Of a stretch of DNA of 64,000 nt, positions 7,918 to 17,515 are shown piece after piece. The position numbers were made by a program, and so were the translations under genes. Under the pieces are notes generated by a model. It was not told where the DNA came from. It saw only the letters and a program-made list of their open reading frames with translations, and searched no databases. The stretch is from CAYSGX01 sp964518215. Its GTDB lineage: Bacteria > Bacteroidota > Bacteroidia > Chitinophagales > CAIOSU01. The stretch is taken from NCBI GenBank assembly GCA_964518215.1, contig CAZFFP010000003.1, positions 26,922 through 90,921 of the forward strand, written 5' to 3'. Positions within the stretch are counted from its first letter, which is position 1. Each line of letters begins with the position of its first letter.

Positions 7918-10047
7918 TTAATAAAATTTCTTGCCTGCTTTCGCATAATCTATCAGAATTTGTGCAGGCTTGAAACGCGCGGTATGTTTCGAAGCAAGTG
8001 CTTCCAATGTTTTTACGATTTTATCTGTGCCTACTTCGTCAGCATAGCGGAAAGGTCCGCCACGGAAAGGCGGAAAACCGATGCCGAAAATAGCGCCCAC
8101 ATCGCCATCTAAAGGATTGGCAATGATACCTTCCTGCAAACAATATGCGGCTTCGTTCACCATACTTAAAGCGCAACGATGAATGATTTCTTCATCGCTG
8201 AATTGTTTGCGGTTAGTTCCTCCGAAAAATTTGTATGCTTCAGGATTTATTTTGCCGTGAACTTTTTTGCCTTTGTCATCATACAAGTAAAATCCTTTCT
8301 TATTTTTTCTTCCGCTGAAACCTGCTTTAAACATTTGCACTATGGCATCGCCCGATGACACGGAACCTTCGCGCATTTGATAAAATTTCACCAAATCGCC
8401 ACTCATTACGTGCGCGCCCACATCAATACCCACTTCATCTAAAAGTGTTACCGGTCCTACGGGGTAGCCGAATTTTTTAATCACATTATCCAATTGCAAA
8501 GCATCAGCGCCTTCCATCAGCATCAGTAATGCTTCGTTGAAAAAGGGCGATAAAATTCTGGTGGTGTAAAAGCCGGGACCGTCTTTCACCACAATGCAGG
8601 TTTTCCCTTGCTTCACTCCAATATCGAAACAGGTGGCGGTAACCCAGTCGGCTGTTTTGTCGGTTACCACAATTTCCAACAAAGGCATTTTAGGAACCGG
8701 AGAAAAATAGTGCATACCAATTACCAATTCGGGACGCTTCGATTTTTCGGCAACCTGTGCAATAGGCAGTGCTGAAGTATTGCTTGCAAAAATGCAATCG
8801 GGGCGAATGGCGGCTTCGGTTTCTTGCAACACTTTGTGTTTGATTTTGATGTCTTCAAACACGGCTTCGATAATGACATCCACCTTTTCAAAATTATGGT
8901 AGTCTAATTGCCCGTGAATGCGTTGCATATAGGCATCGGCTTCAATTTTTGTAAGCGCTCTTTTGCGAATCAGCTTATCGAAATTTTTCCAGATGGTTTG
9001 CTTAGCCGAAGCAATGGTTTCTTCCTTAATATCTTTCAGAATAACATCCGTGCCTTGTGTGATACTTACCTCTGTAATGCCCGCACCCATGAAGCCCGCG
9101 CCCAACATACCGATGGTTTTTACGGGTTTCACCAATTCTTTATCGGGCACTTTTTTCTTCTCGGTCATGGCGAAGAAAATATTTATCAACTGTCGGCTTT
9201 CTGGCGAAAGAATGAGTTGCTCAAATTTTTTCGCTTCGGCATTCAAACCGGCTTTCATGCCTTGTCGCATTCCAATTTCCACACATTCTAAGATGCGCAG
9301 TGGCGCAGGATAATTTCCGGAAGTTTGGCGGAGCACCATTTCTTTGGCTTTTTTAAACACCACACCTTTCAACGGACCTTCCAAAAGTTTATCCAACAGC
9401 GAAGTTTTTCTTTTGCGTTGAAGGGGTTGTGCTACCAATTTCAAAGCGAACTTTTTGGCGGTTTCATGCAACGCATCTTTATTGATCACCACATCTACCA
9501 AACCCATTTTTAAAGCGGGGCGGGCATAAATATTTTTTCCGGTAAGCATCATGTCTAATGCTTTTTGTATGCCTACCAAGCGGGGTAAACGTTGTGTGCC
9601 ACCGCCACCGGGCAGTAAGCCCAAGCGCACTTCGGGCAGCGCCAACTTGGTGCTTTTATTATCGCTTGCCACCCGTGCATGACAAGCCATAGCAATTTCC
9701 AAACCCGCGCCCAAACAGTTGCCGTGAATGGCAGCTACTACGGGCTTTTTAGAGTTTTCTATTTTGCCTAAAATTTCATGTCCCTTGCGGGTAATCGGTT
9801 CGAAATCTCCGGGCTTCTGCACTTTTTGAAACGATTCAATATCGGCACCTGCAATGAAATCTTTCTTTTTGCTAATCATCACCACGGCTTTCACGCTGTT
9901 GTCTTTCTGCAAATCGTCAATGATGCTTTCAAACAAAAAAATAGTATCGGGCGATACCTTATTTATTTTTTCATCTTTCTGGTCGAGCCAAACCGTTGCA
10001 ACACCGTTGCTGTCGGTTTCAATTTTTACGTATTCTTCGCGGGTCAT
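7918..10047 (-). CDS. fadJ: Bifunctional enoyl-CoA hydratase / 3-hydroxyacyl-CoA dehydrogenase (FadJ/FadB type)
   Basis: This multifunctional beta-oxidation enzyme hydrates trans-2-enoyl-CoA and oxidises the resulting 3-hydroxyacyl-CoA with NAD. The crotonase domain occupies about 1-190, with two catalytic Glu residues at E117 (LEIAMACH) and E139 (LPEVRLG), the AGADI oxyanion segment at 67-70 and the LPGGGGTQRLPR stretch. The NAD-binding motif GAGFMGAG lies near residue 315 and the catalytic His in MHYFSPVP near 444, followed by two C-terminal dehydrogenase domains. I chose the ATG at 10047 (MTREEYVKIE, 709 residues). The upstream in-frame ATG at 10080 lies within an intergenic repeat and would add 11 residues encoded by repeat DNA. 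The thiolase partner is upstream in the same operon, separated by the four-helix-bundle gene. Confidence 0.94.
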   Translation of the reverse strand: MTREEYVKIETDSNGVATVWLDQKDEKINKVSPDTIFLFESIIDDLQKDNSVKAVVMISKKKDFIAGADIESFQKVQKPGDFEPITRKGHEILGKIENSKKPVVAAIHGNCLGAGLEIAMACHARVASDNKSTKLALPEVRLGLLPGGGGTQRLPRLVGIQKALDMMLTGKNIYARPALKMGLVDVVINKDALHETAKKFALKLVAQPLQRKRKTSLLDKLLEGPLKGVVFKKAKEMVLRQTSGNYPAPLRILECVEIGMRQGMKAGLNAEAKKFEQLILSPESRQLINIFFAMTEKKKVPDKELVKPVKTIGMLGAGFMGAGITEVSITQGTDVILKDIKEETIASAKQTIWKNFDKLIRKRALTKIEADAYMQRIHGQLDYHNFEKVDVIIEAVFEDIKIKHKVLQETEAAIRPDCIFASNTSALPIAQVAEKSKRPELVIGMHYFSPVPKMPLLEIVVTDKTADWVTATCFDIGVKQGKTCIVVKDGPGFYTTRILSPFFNEALLMLMEGADALQLDNVIKKFGYPVGPVTLLDEVGIDVGAHVMSGDLVKFYQMREGSVSSGDAIVQMFKAGFSGRKNKKGFYLYDDKGKKVHGKINPEAYKFFGGTNRKQFSDEEIIHRCALSMVNEAAYCLQEGIIANPLDGDVGAIFGIGFPPFRGGPFRYADEVGTDKIVKTLEALASKHTARFKPAQILIDYAKAGKKFY

Positions 10048-10059
10048 TGTTTTAGTTTT

Positions 10060-10083
10060 AAGCTGTGAGCCATTAGCCATAAG
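10060..10083. repeat. Intergenic repeat, left of the four-helix-bundle gene
   Basis: AAGCTGTGAGCCATTAGCCATAAG reads on the minus strand as an ATGGCTAATGGCT-containing word related to 10506-10530 and 45021-45080. It is inverted relative to the copy at 10506-10530. A further degenerate word (AAGCAACTGATAGCTATGAG) follows to 10106. Confidence 0.5.
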
Positions 10084-10108
10084 TAAGCAACTGATAGCTA
10101 TGAGTATT

Positions 10109-10468
10109 TTATTTTCTCAATTTGTTTTCAAGTGCATGAAGCATTCTTTTCGCTTCATTAATATTGTTATCTAATGCCATATAGTTTTTTTGATTCAAAA
10201 AATCTAATTCGTGCGAAAGCAACAATAAATATTCCGATTCGGAAGCTGAACCAGATGCAATGGTAAGAACCCTTGCTAATTCATTATTACCGCCTCTGCC
10301 GCAACCTTCGGCAATATTACAAGGAATAGAAACAGCCGAGTGTCTGATTTGTGAAATGATGCCTAATTTTTCTTCTTCGGGAAAATCTTTGGTAACACTA
10401 AAGATGTTTTTGGTGAAAGCATGTGCTTTTTCCCACACGATTAATTTTCTAAAATCTTTTCTGCTCAT
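10109..10468 (-). CDS. Four-helix-bundle protein (S23 / 23S rRNA intervening-sequence protein family)
   Basis: This 119-residue protein matches the family first seen inside intervening sequences of 23S rRNA genes. The conserved opening FRKLIVWEKAHAFTKNIF and the core SIPCNIAEGCGRGG (about 46-60) are diagnostic, and the predicted structure is all-helical. Its molecular function is unknown. Family members recur as lone genes in Bacteroidota intergenic spaces. Here it separates fadJ from the thiolase gene, with about 61 and 64 bases either side filled by inverted copies of a short repeat. That arrangement looks like an insertion into an existing operon. Confidence 0.9.
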   Translation of the reverse strand: MSRKDFRKLIVWEKAHAFTKNIFSVTKDFPEEEKLGIISQIRHSAVSIPCNIAEGCGRGGNNELARVLTIASGSASESEYLLLLSHELDFLNQKNYMALDNNINEAKRMLHALENKLRK

Positions 10469-10505
10469 GGTTTATAGTTTTAGAGTGAAAAATATTTTTT
10501 CTGAC

Positions 10506-10530
10506 GGCTTACAGCTAATGGCTTAGGGCT
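10506..10530. repeat. Intergenic repeat, right of the four-helix-bundle gene
   Basis: GGCTTACAGCTAATGGCTTAGGGCT shares CTAATGGCT with the reverse complement of 10060-10083 and GGCTTACAGCT with 45043-45053. It ends two bases before the thiolase stop codon. Confidence 0.5.
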
Positions 10531-10532
10531 TT

Positions 10533-11819
10533 TTAAACTTTCTCTATAATCATCGCATGTCCATGCGCACCCGCGGCACAGGCGGCAAGCAGTGCGTAGC
10601 GACCATTTTCATGATGCAGACGATTGGCAGCGGTGGTAATTAGTCTTCCTCCCGTTGCTCCGAAAGGATGCCCTAAGGAAAGCGAACCGCCCCACAGATT
10701 CAGTTTGCTCATTGGAATTTCTCCAACAGCTTTTTCTCTGTTAAGATTTTGTTTGGCAAATTCATCGGAAGCTAAACATTTCAGATTGGCTAATACCTGT
10801 CCGGCAAATGCTTCGTGCAATTCAAATACATTAATATCGCTGAGCGACATTCCTGTTTTTTTTAGCAGTTTTGAAATGGCATAAGTAGGTCCTAACAACA
10901 ATTCATCTTCCAGGCGCGAAGCAGTGTAAGCATAATCTACAATCACCGCTTTAGGTTTTAAGCCAAGTTCGCGGGCTTTTTCTTCGGTCATAATCAATAC
11001 AGCCGTAGCGCCATCGGTGAGGAACGATGCGTTGGCGGCAGTAATGGTTCCGTATTCTTTGGTAAAAGCAGGTTTCAGTTTTGATATTTTTTCTACCGTA
11101 GTATCTCCGCGCACGCCATTATCAATTTTAATTGGTTTGAACTTGGGTGGAATTTCAACGGGAGTAATTTCTTTTCCCAAAAAACCGGCTTCAGCAGCCT
11201 TGCCTGACAACTGGTGAGAACGGGCGGCAAATTCATCCTGTTCTTTTCTTTCTACTTTGTATTTGGAAGCTAACAGTTCGCAATCCTGCCCCATTGTTCT
11301 GTTGGTGAGAAACTCGGCAACGGCAGGCGCTTCTGGTTTAAAATCAGAAGGGCGCAGCGACAACACAAATTGCAACATTTCGCCCATGCCTTTCAGCTTT
11401 TGCGCTTTAAACAGCTTTTTGCGCATTACTTTATTGAACATGATGGGCGCATCCGACACGCAATCAGTGCCACCGGCTATTGCCACTTCGGCATGTCCCA
11501 TTTGAATGGCTTCAAAGGCGCTGGTGATGGCTTGGTTGGCTGAAATGCACGCCATAGTTACGGTGTGGCAAGGCGTAGTGGTTGGTAGACCGGCAGTGAG
11601 TGCTGCTTCGCGGGCTACGTTTCCGGTTTTTACATTCGAGATGGTAGTGCCCATCACTACTCTGTCCACCACTTTGGGGTCAATGCCTGTTTTGTCAAGC
11701 AAACCTTTAATGGCAAATTTGGCAAGCTCGTAGCTCATCAAATCCATATAATCGGTTCCTGAACGGAGAAAAGGCGTGCGTGCGCCATCAATAACAACAA
11801 CTTTTTTGGGGTATGCCAT
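10533..11819 (-). CDS. fadI: Thiolase (3-ketoacyl-CoA / acetyl-CoA acyltransferase, FadI type)
   Basis: This 428-residue thiolase cleaves 3-ketoacyl-CoA to acetyl-CoA and a shortened acyl-CoA. The nucleophilic Cys is C91 in TMACISANQ; the other catalytic residues are the His of NVFELHEAFAG, the His of GHPFGATGGR and the Cys of CAAGAHGHAM. The length, above 400 residues, and the CAAG form of the last motif fit FadI rather than FadA. It is the first gene of the minus-strand operon thiolase, four-helix-bundle protein, FadJ-like enzyme, SDR. Together with FadJ it completes the last three steps of beta-oxidation; acyl-CoA dehydrogenases for the first step lie at 23600 and 45144. Confidence 0.94.
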   Translation of the reverse strand: MAYPKKVVVIDGARTPFLRSGTDYMDLMSYELAKFAIKGLLDKTGIDPKVVDRVVMGTTISNVKTGNVAREAALTAGLPTTTPCHTVTMACISANQAITSAFEAIQMGHAEVAIAGGTDCVSDAPIMFNKVMRKKLFKAQKLKGMGEMLQFVLSLRPSDFKPEAPAVAEFLTNRTMGQDCELLASKYKVERKEQDEFAARSHQLSGKAAEAGFLGKEITPVEIPPKFKPIKIDNGVRGDTTVEKISKLKPAFTKEYGTITAANASFLTDGATAVLIMTEEKARELGLKPKAVIVDYAYTASRLEDELLLGPTYAISKLLKKTGMSLSDINVFELHEAFAGQVLANLKCLASDEFAKQNLNREKAVGEIPMSKLNLWGGSLSLGHPFGATGGRLITTAANRLHHENGRYALLAACAAGAHGHAMIIEKV

Positions 11820-11871
11820 GATATTTATTTTTTGAGGATGGAAAGTTAAATAATTATTTCCCTAACATGGG

Positions 11872-12273
11872 TCAATAAAAAGTCTTGGTGCGCTTGGGGT
11901 AAATCACAGGAACGTTATCTACCGTAACAGTATTTTTTAGAAAAGCCTTTTCGAGATTGTTTTGATGAATATGCAGTTTGTCGGCTATCCATTTCACCAG
12001 AATTTCCTGTTCGTTTTCGGTGAAAAAAACATTACATATTATAGTGTTGAAGGATTCGCCCGAGCGGTAAACGGTGATTTCCTGATATACCTTCCCATCG
12101 CAGTTGCGCTTACCTTTCACTGCCATATACTTGCCATTGTTGGAAGAATACATGCCGCTGATTTGAAACGGACAATGAATGCTTTGTGCAATAATTTCTT
12201 CAGTATTGATTTGTTGAGCTACAATGAATGAAGAAGAAAACAGGAAAAGTAGAATCGGGTATATTTTTCTCAT
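11872..12273 (-). CDS. Small secreted protein of unknown function
   Basis: I do not recognise this 133-residue protein. It starts with a clear signal peptide (residues 1-19, ending FIVAQQ), so it is exported. The mature part carries three Cys residues (CPFQISG, RNCDG, IICNV) that could form a disulfide, and a basic C-terminus. No known domain is evident. It lies 52 bases upstream of the thiolase gene on the same strand but shares no obvious theme. A TAAATTCG string very close to its ATG (12278-12285, minus strand) could be a -7 element giving an almost leaderless transcript, but this is weak. Confidence 0.7.
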   Translation of the reverse strand: MRKIYPILLFLFSSSFIVAQQINTEEIIAQSIHCPFQISGMYSSNNGKYMAVKGKRNCDGKVYQEITVYRSGESFNTIICNVFFTENEQEILVKWIADKLHIHQNNLEKAFLKNTVTVDNVPVIYPKRTKTFY

Positions 12274-12480
12274 GGAGCGAATTTACTCTTTCGGCATAAA
12301 AAAACCTCTTTAGAATCAAAAATCACAAAAACGGCCGTTATGATTTATATGTAAATTTAAGGCGTAATTATTGCAGATGAAAAGGATTTGCATCTTCAAA
12401 CAAGGTTTGTTACCTTTTTTAATTGAAAATTGAAGATAGTATATCCGGTGATATTTTAAACTGAATTATTAAATAAACCT

Positions 12481-15400
12481 TTGAAACGACTTGGAAAAAT
12501 AATACTGATTTTATTGCTGCTGGGAGTCGTGTTTTCCATATCCTCATTCTATCTGCTCAAGCTGCCTCGGGTGCAACTGTTTCTGACAGGCATAGTTACT
12601 TCTTATTTGAGCAAAGAACTCAATACCACCGTTTCTGTAGAAAGTGTGCATTTCAGATTTTTCAATCGCATACTGCTAGGCGGTATTTATATTGAAGACC
12701 ATAACCAAGACACACTGCTTTATGCCGGAAATATTGATGTGAAAATCAGGCTGCGTTCGCTGTTGAACAAAAAAGTGCGTATTAAAGATGCCGATATCAG
12801 CGATGTGTATGTATATCTGCATCGTCCGGTTACAAGCGAGCGATTCAATTATGAGTTCATTACCGATAAGTTTTCGATTAAAGAAAAGAAACCCGATGAG
12901 CCTGCCGCGGTTTTTCATTTAGATATGAAAGCTGCCGCGCTGCGTAATATTCGTTTTCACTATCTCGACCAGTTGGGACGCAACGAATACAAGGCTACTC
13001 TTGAATATTTTAATGCAACGGGATTTTCTTTCAACACTTCTGAAAACCACCTGTATGCCGATGCGCTGAATATTGATGGAATTAATTTAAGCATTGCCAA
13101 GCTCTGCCATTTTGATATATGTATTCCGGAACCTTCAAAGCCCTATGCTTATGCGGCACAGCAAAAGTTGAACGATAAAGAAACCGAGCAAACGGGCGCT
13201 CCATTTTCTGCAAGCCTCAAGCATTTTACGCTCAATAAATCTTCGTTCAGTTATGATAATTATAACAAACCACCCGATTGCATAGGTATAGATTTCAATC
13301 ATGTGCTGGCATATTCCATCCGAGCCGATATGAACGAATTGCTGTTCAGAGGCGATTCGCTTACCACGCATATCAATAAAATAAGCGCCTCTGAAACAAG
13401 TGGCTTTACGTTAAACAATCTTACATCAGACTTTCTGTTTACTTCCAATATCATGGAATTTAAAAACATGGAAATCATTACGCCCGAAAGCCACATTACC
13501 GATTACTTTTCGATGAGCTATGACAATTTCACAGACTTTGGTGATTTTCTGAATAATGTAACCATGCGAGGCAACTTGAATCGTGCAAAAGTGGCGCTGA
13601 GAGACATCAATTATTTTGCGAAAGCATTAGGCTTTATTGAACACAATACCGTTTTGCTTACTGGAAATGTATACGGAACCGTGAGCCATTTGCGTGGAAG
13701 AAATCTGGTGATAGATGCCGGAAAGCTAACACGCTTCAACGGCAGAATTGATTTGACCGGATTACCCAATATTGAGGAAACATTTTTCTCTTTAAAACTC
13801 GACAAAGTGCGCACCGAATATCGCGATTTGCAGAATTTCATTCCCTCTGTAAAATTTCCGAAGCAATTGGAACAGTTAGGTTTGGTGCGCATTTCAGGAA
13901 ATTTTGATGGATTCATCAACGACTTTGTAGCCAATGCCGAAATGATGACACAAGTGGGATTGATTCGCTCCGACATCAATTTTAAATTTGCCGATGATAT
14001 TGAAGAAGCGGCATACGCGGGTCATTTAGCTACGGTAGAATTTAATTTGGGAAAATGGTTGCAGCAGGAAAATTTGTTTGGAAGAATCACCATGAACGGC
14101 AAAGTGAATGGAAAAGGATTAACGCTGGAAACCATTGATACCGATATTGACGGAACCATTCATTCTATCTGGCTCAACAAATATGATTACACGGGCATCA
14201 GGCTCGAAGGCGAATTTGCGGAAAAAATGTTTTCGGGCATGGCAACCGTTAACGACCCCAACTTGGTTTTAGATTTCAACGGAGTGATTGATTTGGCAGA
14301 TACCGCATTGCCTAAATTCAGTTTTAAATCGAACGTCAAAAAATCAAATCTTCACGAACTGAAATTGATGAACGATACCATGACGCTCACCGCCAGATTG
14401 GATATGGATTTTTCGGGAATAAAACCCGATGATATTCAAGGCATCATTGACATCAGCGATTTGGAAATTGAGCGATACGGAAATGAGTATTCCATGAATA
14501 ATTTATACCTGTCTTCTTTTACCGCGCCCAACCAATCTAAAAAGATAAAATTCGATTCAGACATTGGCACTATTGATATGGAAGGCAAAATAAAGTTTGA
14601 AGAATTTTATAAATCGCTGCAATACTTCTTTCAGAATTATTTTACCAATACAGCCATAGAATTTTCAGAAGCCGAAGCCAAAAAATATCAACAGGAATTT
14701 ACCCTCGACATTAATATTCCGCACACTTCCAACCTTACGGAATTGTTGCATCCCAAATTCAAAAAAATTGACAGCATTCGCTTAAGTGGTTTGTTCAGCA
14801 CCGACAAAAACTTGCTTCAGTTAAACGGGCATATCAAAGGCATAACATACAATAAAGAAACACTCGAAAATATTTCCATAGACATCAACGGCTCGCCACG
14901 CTCTATACGGTGGGACACAAAAATTGCAGCGCTCTATTACAACGATAGTCTGTTTACCGAAAACATCAGCCTGAACACTTCGCTTGAGCGCGATTCGGCA
15001 GTGTTGCACTTTACCATTCAGGATTCGGCAAGCCCCAACCGCGTAGATTTTCACGCATCCATTCAAAGCGATTTGAAAACTATCAGTGCATCTGTGTTGC
15101 CTTCGGCATTTTATTTCAATCATCAACCCTGGGTAATTGATAAAGAGAATTCTATTTTTTATGACGGAAAAATTTTAGACATCCGCAATCTTGAAGTGGC
15201 GCGCGATAAGCATAAAATAGAAGTTCGAACGAATATTGATCCCGACAGTAACACACATTTAGTAGCGCTGCTAAGTAATGTATTATTAGATGAAATTACA
15301 CAGGCTATTCCACCTTTAAAACCATATAAAATCAATGGCATTGCCAATGGCAACCTCACTATTCTGAATGTGCTAAAAGCACCCGGTATCATGGCTTCGC

Positions 15401-17379
15401 TATATATCAATAACCTTTCGATTGATGGCGTGGATATGGGTAATTTTTCCGCCAACAGCAAATACAATTATATGATGGACCATATTGATTTCAGCGGAAG
15501 CCTTACAGGCGCTATGAACAATATGACTTTTAAAGGGAATTATATAGCCGCCAAAGGAAAAGAAGACATGGATATTGATGTGGATGTAGGCAATCTGAAA
15601 CTTGATTTTTTAGAAAAACTTTTAAAAAATGCCCTAAATAACACTTCAGGAAATGTGAGCGGAAAATTATTGCTTACAGGTAATTTTGATAAGCCCGTAC
15701 TTACCGGAAAACTTTTGGTGAAGGATATTCAAACCACTTTAGATTTTCTGAATATGCCTTTAAGCGTCAAGAATGAAGAAATCACTTTTTCAAAAAACCT
15801 TATTGCGCTTGGCAACATGACATTGTATGACCGACTGGGAAATAAAGCGGAAGCCACCGGAAGAATTACGCACGACTTTTTTCAAAAATTCAGATTTGAT
15901 ATTTCGGCACGAACCGACTTGTTTGAGTTTATGAATACGAGCGTGATAGATAACTCACAGTTTTTCGGCAGGGCTTTAGGCTCGGGCAAAATTTTCATCA
16001 CCGGACTGCTGAACGATTTAAATTTGAATATTGAAGCCGTTACCAAGCGTAATACTAAAGTTTCCATTTCTGTAGTTGACAACAAAGAAGTCAGCCAGTA
16101 TACCTTTTATCGTATTGTTGATTTAAGGGCTGCTCCCGAGGTGCGTGAAAAAGTTTATGCGCGAGAAGTTTCGGGTATCAATATCAACCTCAACCTGTCT
16201 ATTACTCCCGAAGCAGAGGTTGAATTAGTGTTGAGTGGCAATCAAGGAGATGTCATCAGTGGTAAGGGCGAAGGAAATTTGAAAATAGGCTATGACAAAT
16301 ACGGTGAACTCTCTATAATAGGCAACTTCAACGTAATTGAAGGTGAGTATTTATTTACCATGCAAAATGTTATCAGTAAGAAATTTCAATTAGAAAGAGG
16401 CAGTCAGATTTTATGGGCAGGCAATCCATACGATGCAAAAATGTCTATTAATGCCGTGTATCGTTTACGGGCGTCACCCTATGATTTAATTGAAGATGTG
16501 GTAAAGAGCAATAGTGAAAAATTGGCTCAGGCACGCAACCGCGTGATGGTGTATTTGTATCTAAAAATTCAAGGCTCATTGCTTGATCCTGAGATTTCTT
16601 TCGACATCAAGATACCCGATGCAGACCCCGCCATTAAGAGCGCACTAGACAGCAAGCTCGATATGATTCGTATCGAACAAAATGAATTGAATAAGCAAGT
16701 AGTGGGACTTTTGGTATTGAATAAATTTTTGCCCGTTTATTCTTTAGGGTCGTTAAATCCCGATAACTATAATTTAGCCTCTGGCGCCACCAATACTGTA
16801 TCTGAATTTTTATCAAATCAATTATCACTTTATCTCAGCGACTGGCTTTCGAAATTTGTTACCGATGTGCAGTTGGATATTAATTATCGTACCTACCAAA
16901 CGAATATTGGCGGACAGACTGCTTCGGAATACGAAAGTGAAATGTTAAACAGACGGGAACTTCAGTTGGCGCTCACAAAATCTTTTCTCAACGACCGTAT
17001 TTTAGTAGACGTAGGGGGAAATTTCGATTTTAGTGGTCAGCAGGAACAAAGTGGAAGCGACCAGCGAGGTTCTAATATTGCCGGAGATTTTGAAGTGCAA
17101 TATGCCTTAACTTCTGATGGCAGGTATCGCGTTAAAGCGTTCAGGCGCGGAGAGTATGATATTTTTTCTGAAAGAAACCGCAGCAAAACAGGTATGGCAA
17201 TCCAATACAAAAAAGAATTCGACAACTGGAAAGACCTTACCCAGCAAGTGCGAGAACGCTTCAGAAGAAAAAATAAAAAAGAAGATGTAGTAGATCCGCC
17301 TGCCAAGCAATATGAATTTATGGATGAAATTAATGATGACACCATAGAATTTGAGAAAAAACAAAATGGGATAAACTAA
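12481..17379 (+). CDS. tamB: TamB-like translocation/assembly module protein
   Basis: This 1632-residue protein is a bridge-like envelope protein of the TamB/AsmA superfamily, involved in outer-membrane protein insertion or phospholipid transport between the membranes. A single N-terminal transmembrane helix (about residues 6-25) anchors it in the inner membrane; the rest is repetitive beta-strand sequence consistent with a long hydrophobic groove. The C-terminal DUF490/TamB domain (about 1130-1580) includes the usual strand-rich region ending in LSDWLSKFVTDVQLDINYR. The start is TTG at 12481; no in-frame ATG precedes the signal-anchor. Bacteroidota TamB proteins are typically 1400-1700 residues, so this one is complete. 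No TamA/BamA-type partner lies beside it. Confidence 0.9.
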   Translation: MKRLGKIILILLLLGVVFSISSFYLLKLPRVQLFLTGIVTSYLSKELNTTVSVESVHFRFFNRILLGGIYIEDHNQDTLLYAGNIDVKIRLRSLLNKKVRIKDADISDVYVYLHRPVTSERFNYEFITDKFSIKEKKPDEPAAVFHLDMKAAALRNIRFHYLDQLGRNEYKATLEYFNATGFSFNTSENHLYADALNIDGINLSIAKLCHFDICIPEPSKPYAYAAQQKLNDKETEQTGAPFSASLKHFTLNKSSFSYDNYNKPPDCIGIDFNHVLAYSIRADMNELLFRGDSLTTHINKISASETSGFTLNNLTSDFLFTSNIMEFKNMEIITPESHITDYFSMSYDNFTDFGDFLNNVTMRGNLNRAKVALRDINYFAKALGFIEHNTVLLTGNVYGTVSHLRGRNLVIDAGKLTRFNGRIDLTGLPNIEETFFSLKLDKVRTEYRDLQNFIPSVKFPKQLEQLGLVRISGNFDGFINDFVANAEMMTQVGLIRSDINFKFADDIEEAAYAGHLATVEFNLGKWLQQENLFGRITMNGKVNGKGLTLETIDTDIDGTIHSIWLNKYDYTGIRLEGEFAEKMFSGMATVNDPNLVLDFNGVIDLADTALPKFSFKSNVKKSNLHELKLMNDTMTLTARLDMDFSGIKPDDIQGIIDISDLEIERYGNEYSMNNLYLSSFTAPNQSKKIKFDSDIGTIDMEGKIKFEEFYKSLQYFFQNYFTNTAIEFSEAEAKKYQQEFTLDINIPHTSNLTELLHPKFKKIDSIRLSGLFSTDKNLLQLNGHIKGITYNKETLENISIDINGSPRSIRWDTKIAALYYNDSLFTENISLNTSLERDSAVLHFTIQDSASPNRVDFHASIQSDLKTISASVLPSAFYFNHQPWVIDKENSIFYDGKILDIRNLEVARDKHKIEVRTNIDPDSNTHLVALLSNVLLDEITQAIPPLKPYKINGIANGNLTILNVLKAPGIMASLYINNLSIDGVDMGNFSANSKYNYMMDHIDFSGSLTGAMNNMTFKGNYIAAKGKEDMDIDVDVGNLKLDFLEKLLKNALNNTSGNVSGKLLLTGNFDKPVLTGKLLVKDIQTTLDFLNMPLSVKNEEITFSKNLIALGNMTLYDRLGNKAEATGRITHDFFQKFRFDISARTDLFEFMNTSVIDNSQFFGRALGSGKIFITGLLNDLNLNIEAVTKRNTKVSISVVDNKEVSQYTFYRIVDLRAAPEVREKVYAREVSGININLNLSITPEAEVELVLSGNQGDVISGKGEGNLKIGYDKYGELSIIGNFNVIEGEYLFTMQNVISKKFQLERGSQILWAGNPYDAKMSINAVYRLRASPYDLIEDVVKSNSEKLAQARNRVMVYLYLKIQGSLLDPEISFDIKIPDADPAIKSALDSKLDMIRIEQNELNKQVVGLLVLNKFLPVYSLGSLNPDNYNLASGATNTVSEFLSNQLSLYLSDWLSKFVTDVQLDINYRTYQTNIGGQTASEYESEMLNRRELQLALTKSFLNDRILVDVGGNFDFSGQQEQSGSDQRGSNIAGDFEVQYALTSDGRYRVKAFRRGEYDIFSERNRSKTGMAIQYKKEFDNWKDLTQQVRERFRRKNKKEDVVDPPAKQYEFMDEINDDTIEFEKKQNGIN

Positions 17380-17486
17380 TTTAAAGAGAGACAAAAACTG
17401 CGCATCATATTAATTATAGTTTTAAACGGTTGTCTCATCTTAAAGAAATAGGGGACCAAAGATTATTTATCATATTGGATTAACGT

Positions 17487-17494
17487 TAATTTTG
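17487..17494 (+). promoter_or_regulatory. Candidate -7 promoter element of the PAP2-like gene
   Basis: TAATTTTG fits the Bacteroidota TAnnTTTG element and lies 22 bases before the ATG at 17516. It covers the in-frame TTG at 17492, which argues against a TTG start there. A good -33 element is not visible. Confidence 0.45.
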
Positions 17495-17515
17495 CATATC
17501 CTTAACGGGTGTTTT

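Noticed and set aside
17385..17455. GAGACAA / TTGTCTC inverted repeat after tamB as a terminator
   Set aside because: The arms are only seven bases with a loop of about 40 and no T run.
17492..17515. TTG start for the PAP2-like gene
   Set aside because: The TTG lies inside a TAATTTTG promoter element; the ATG at 17516 fits better.
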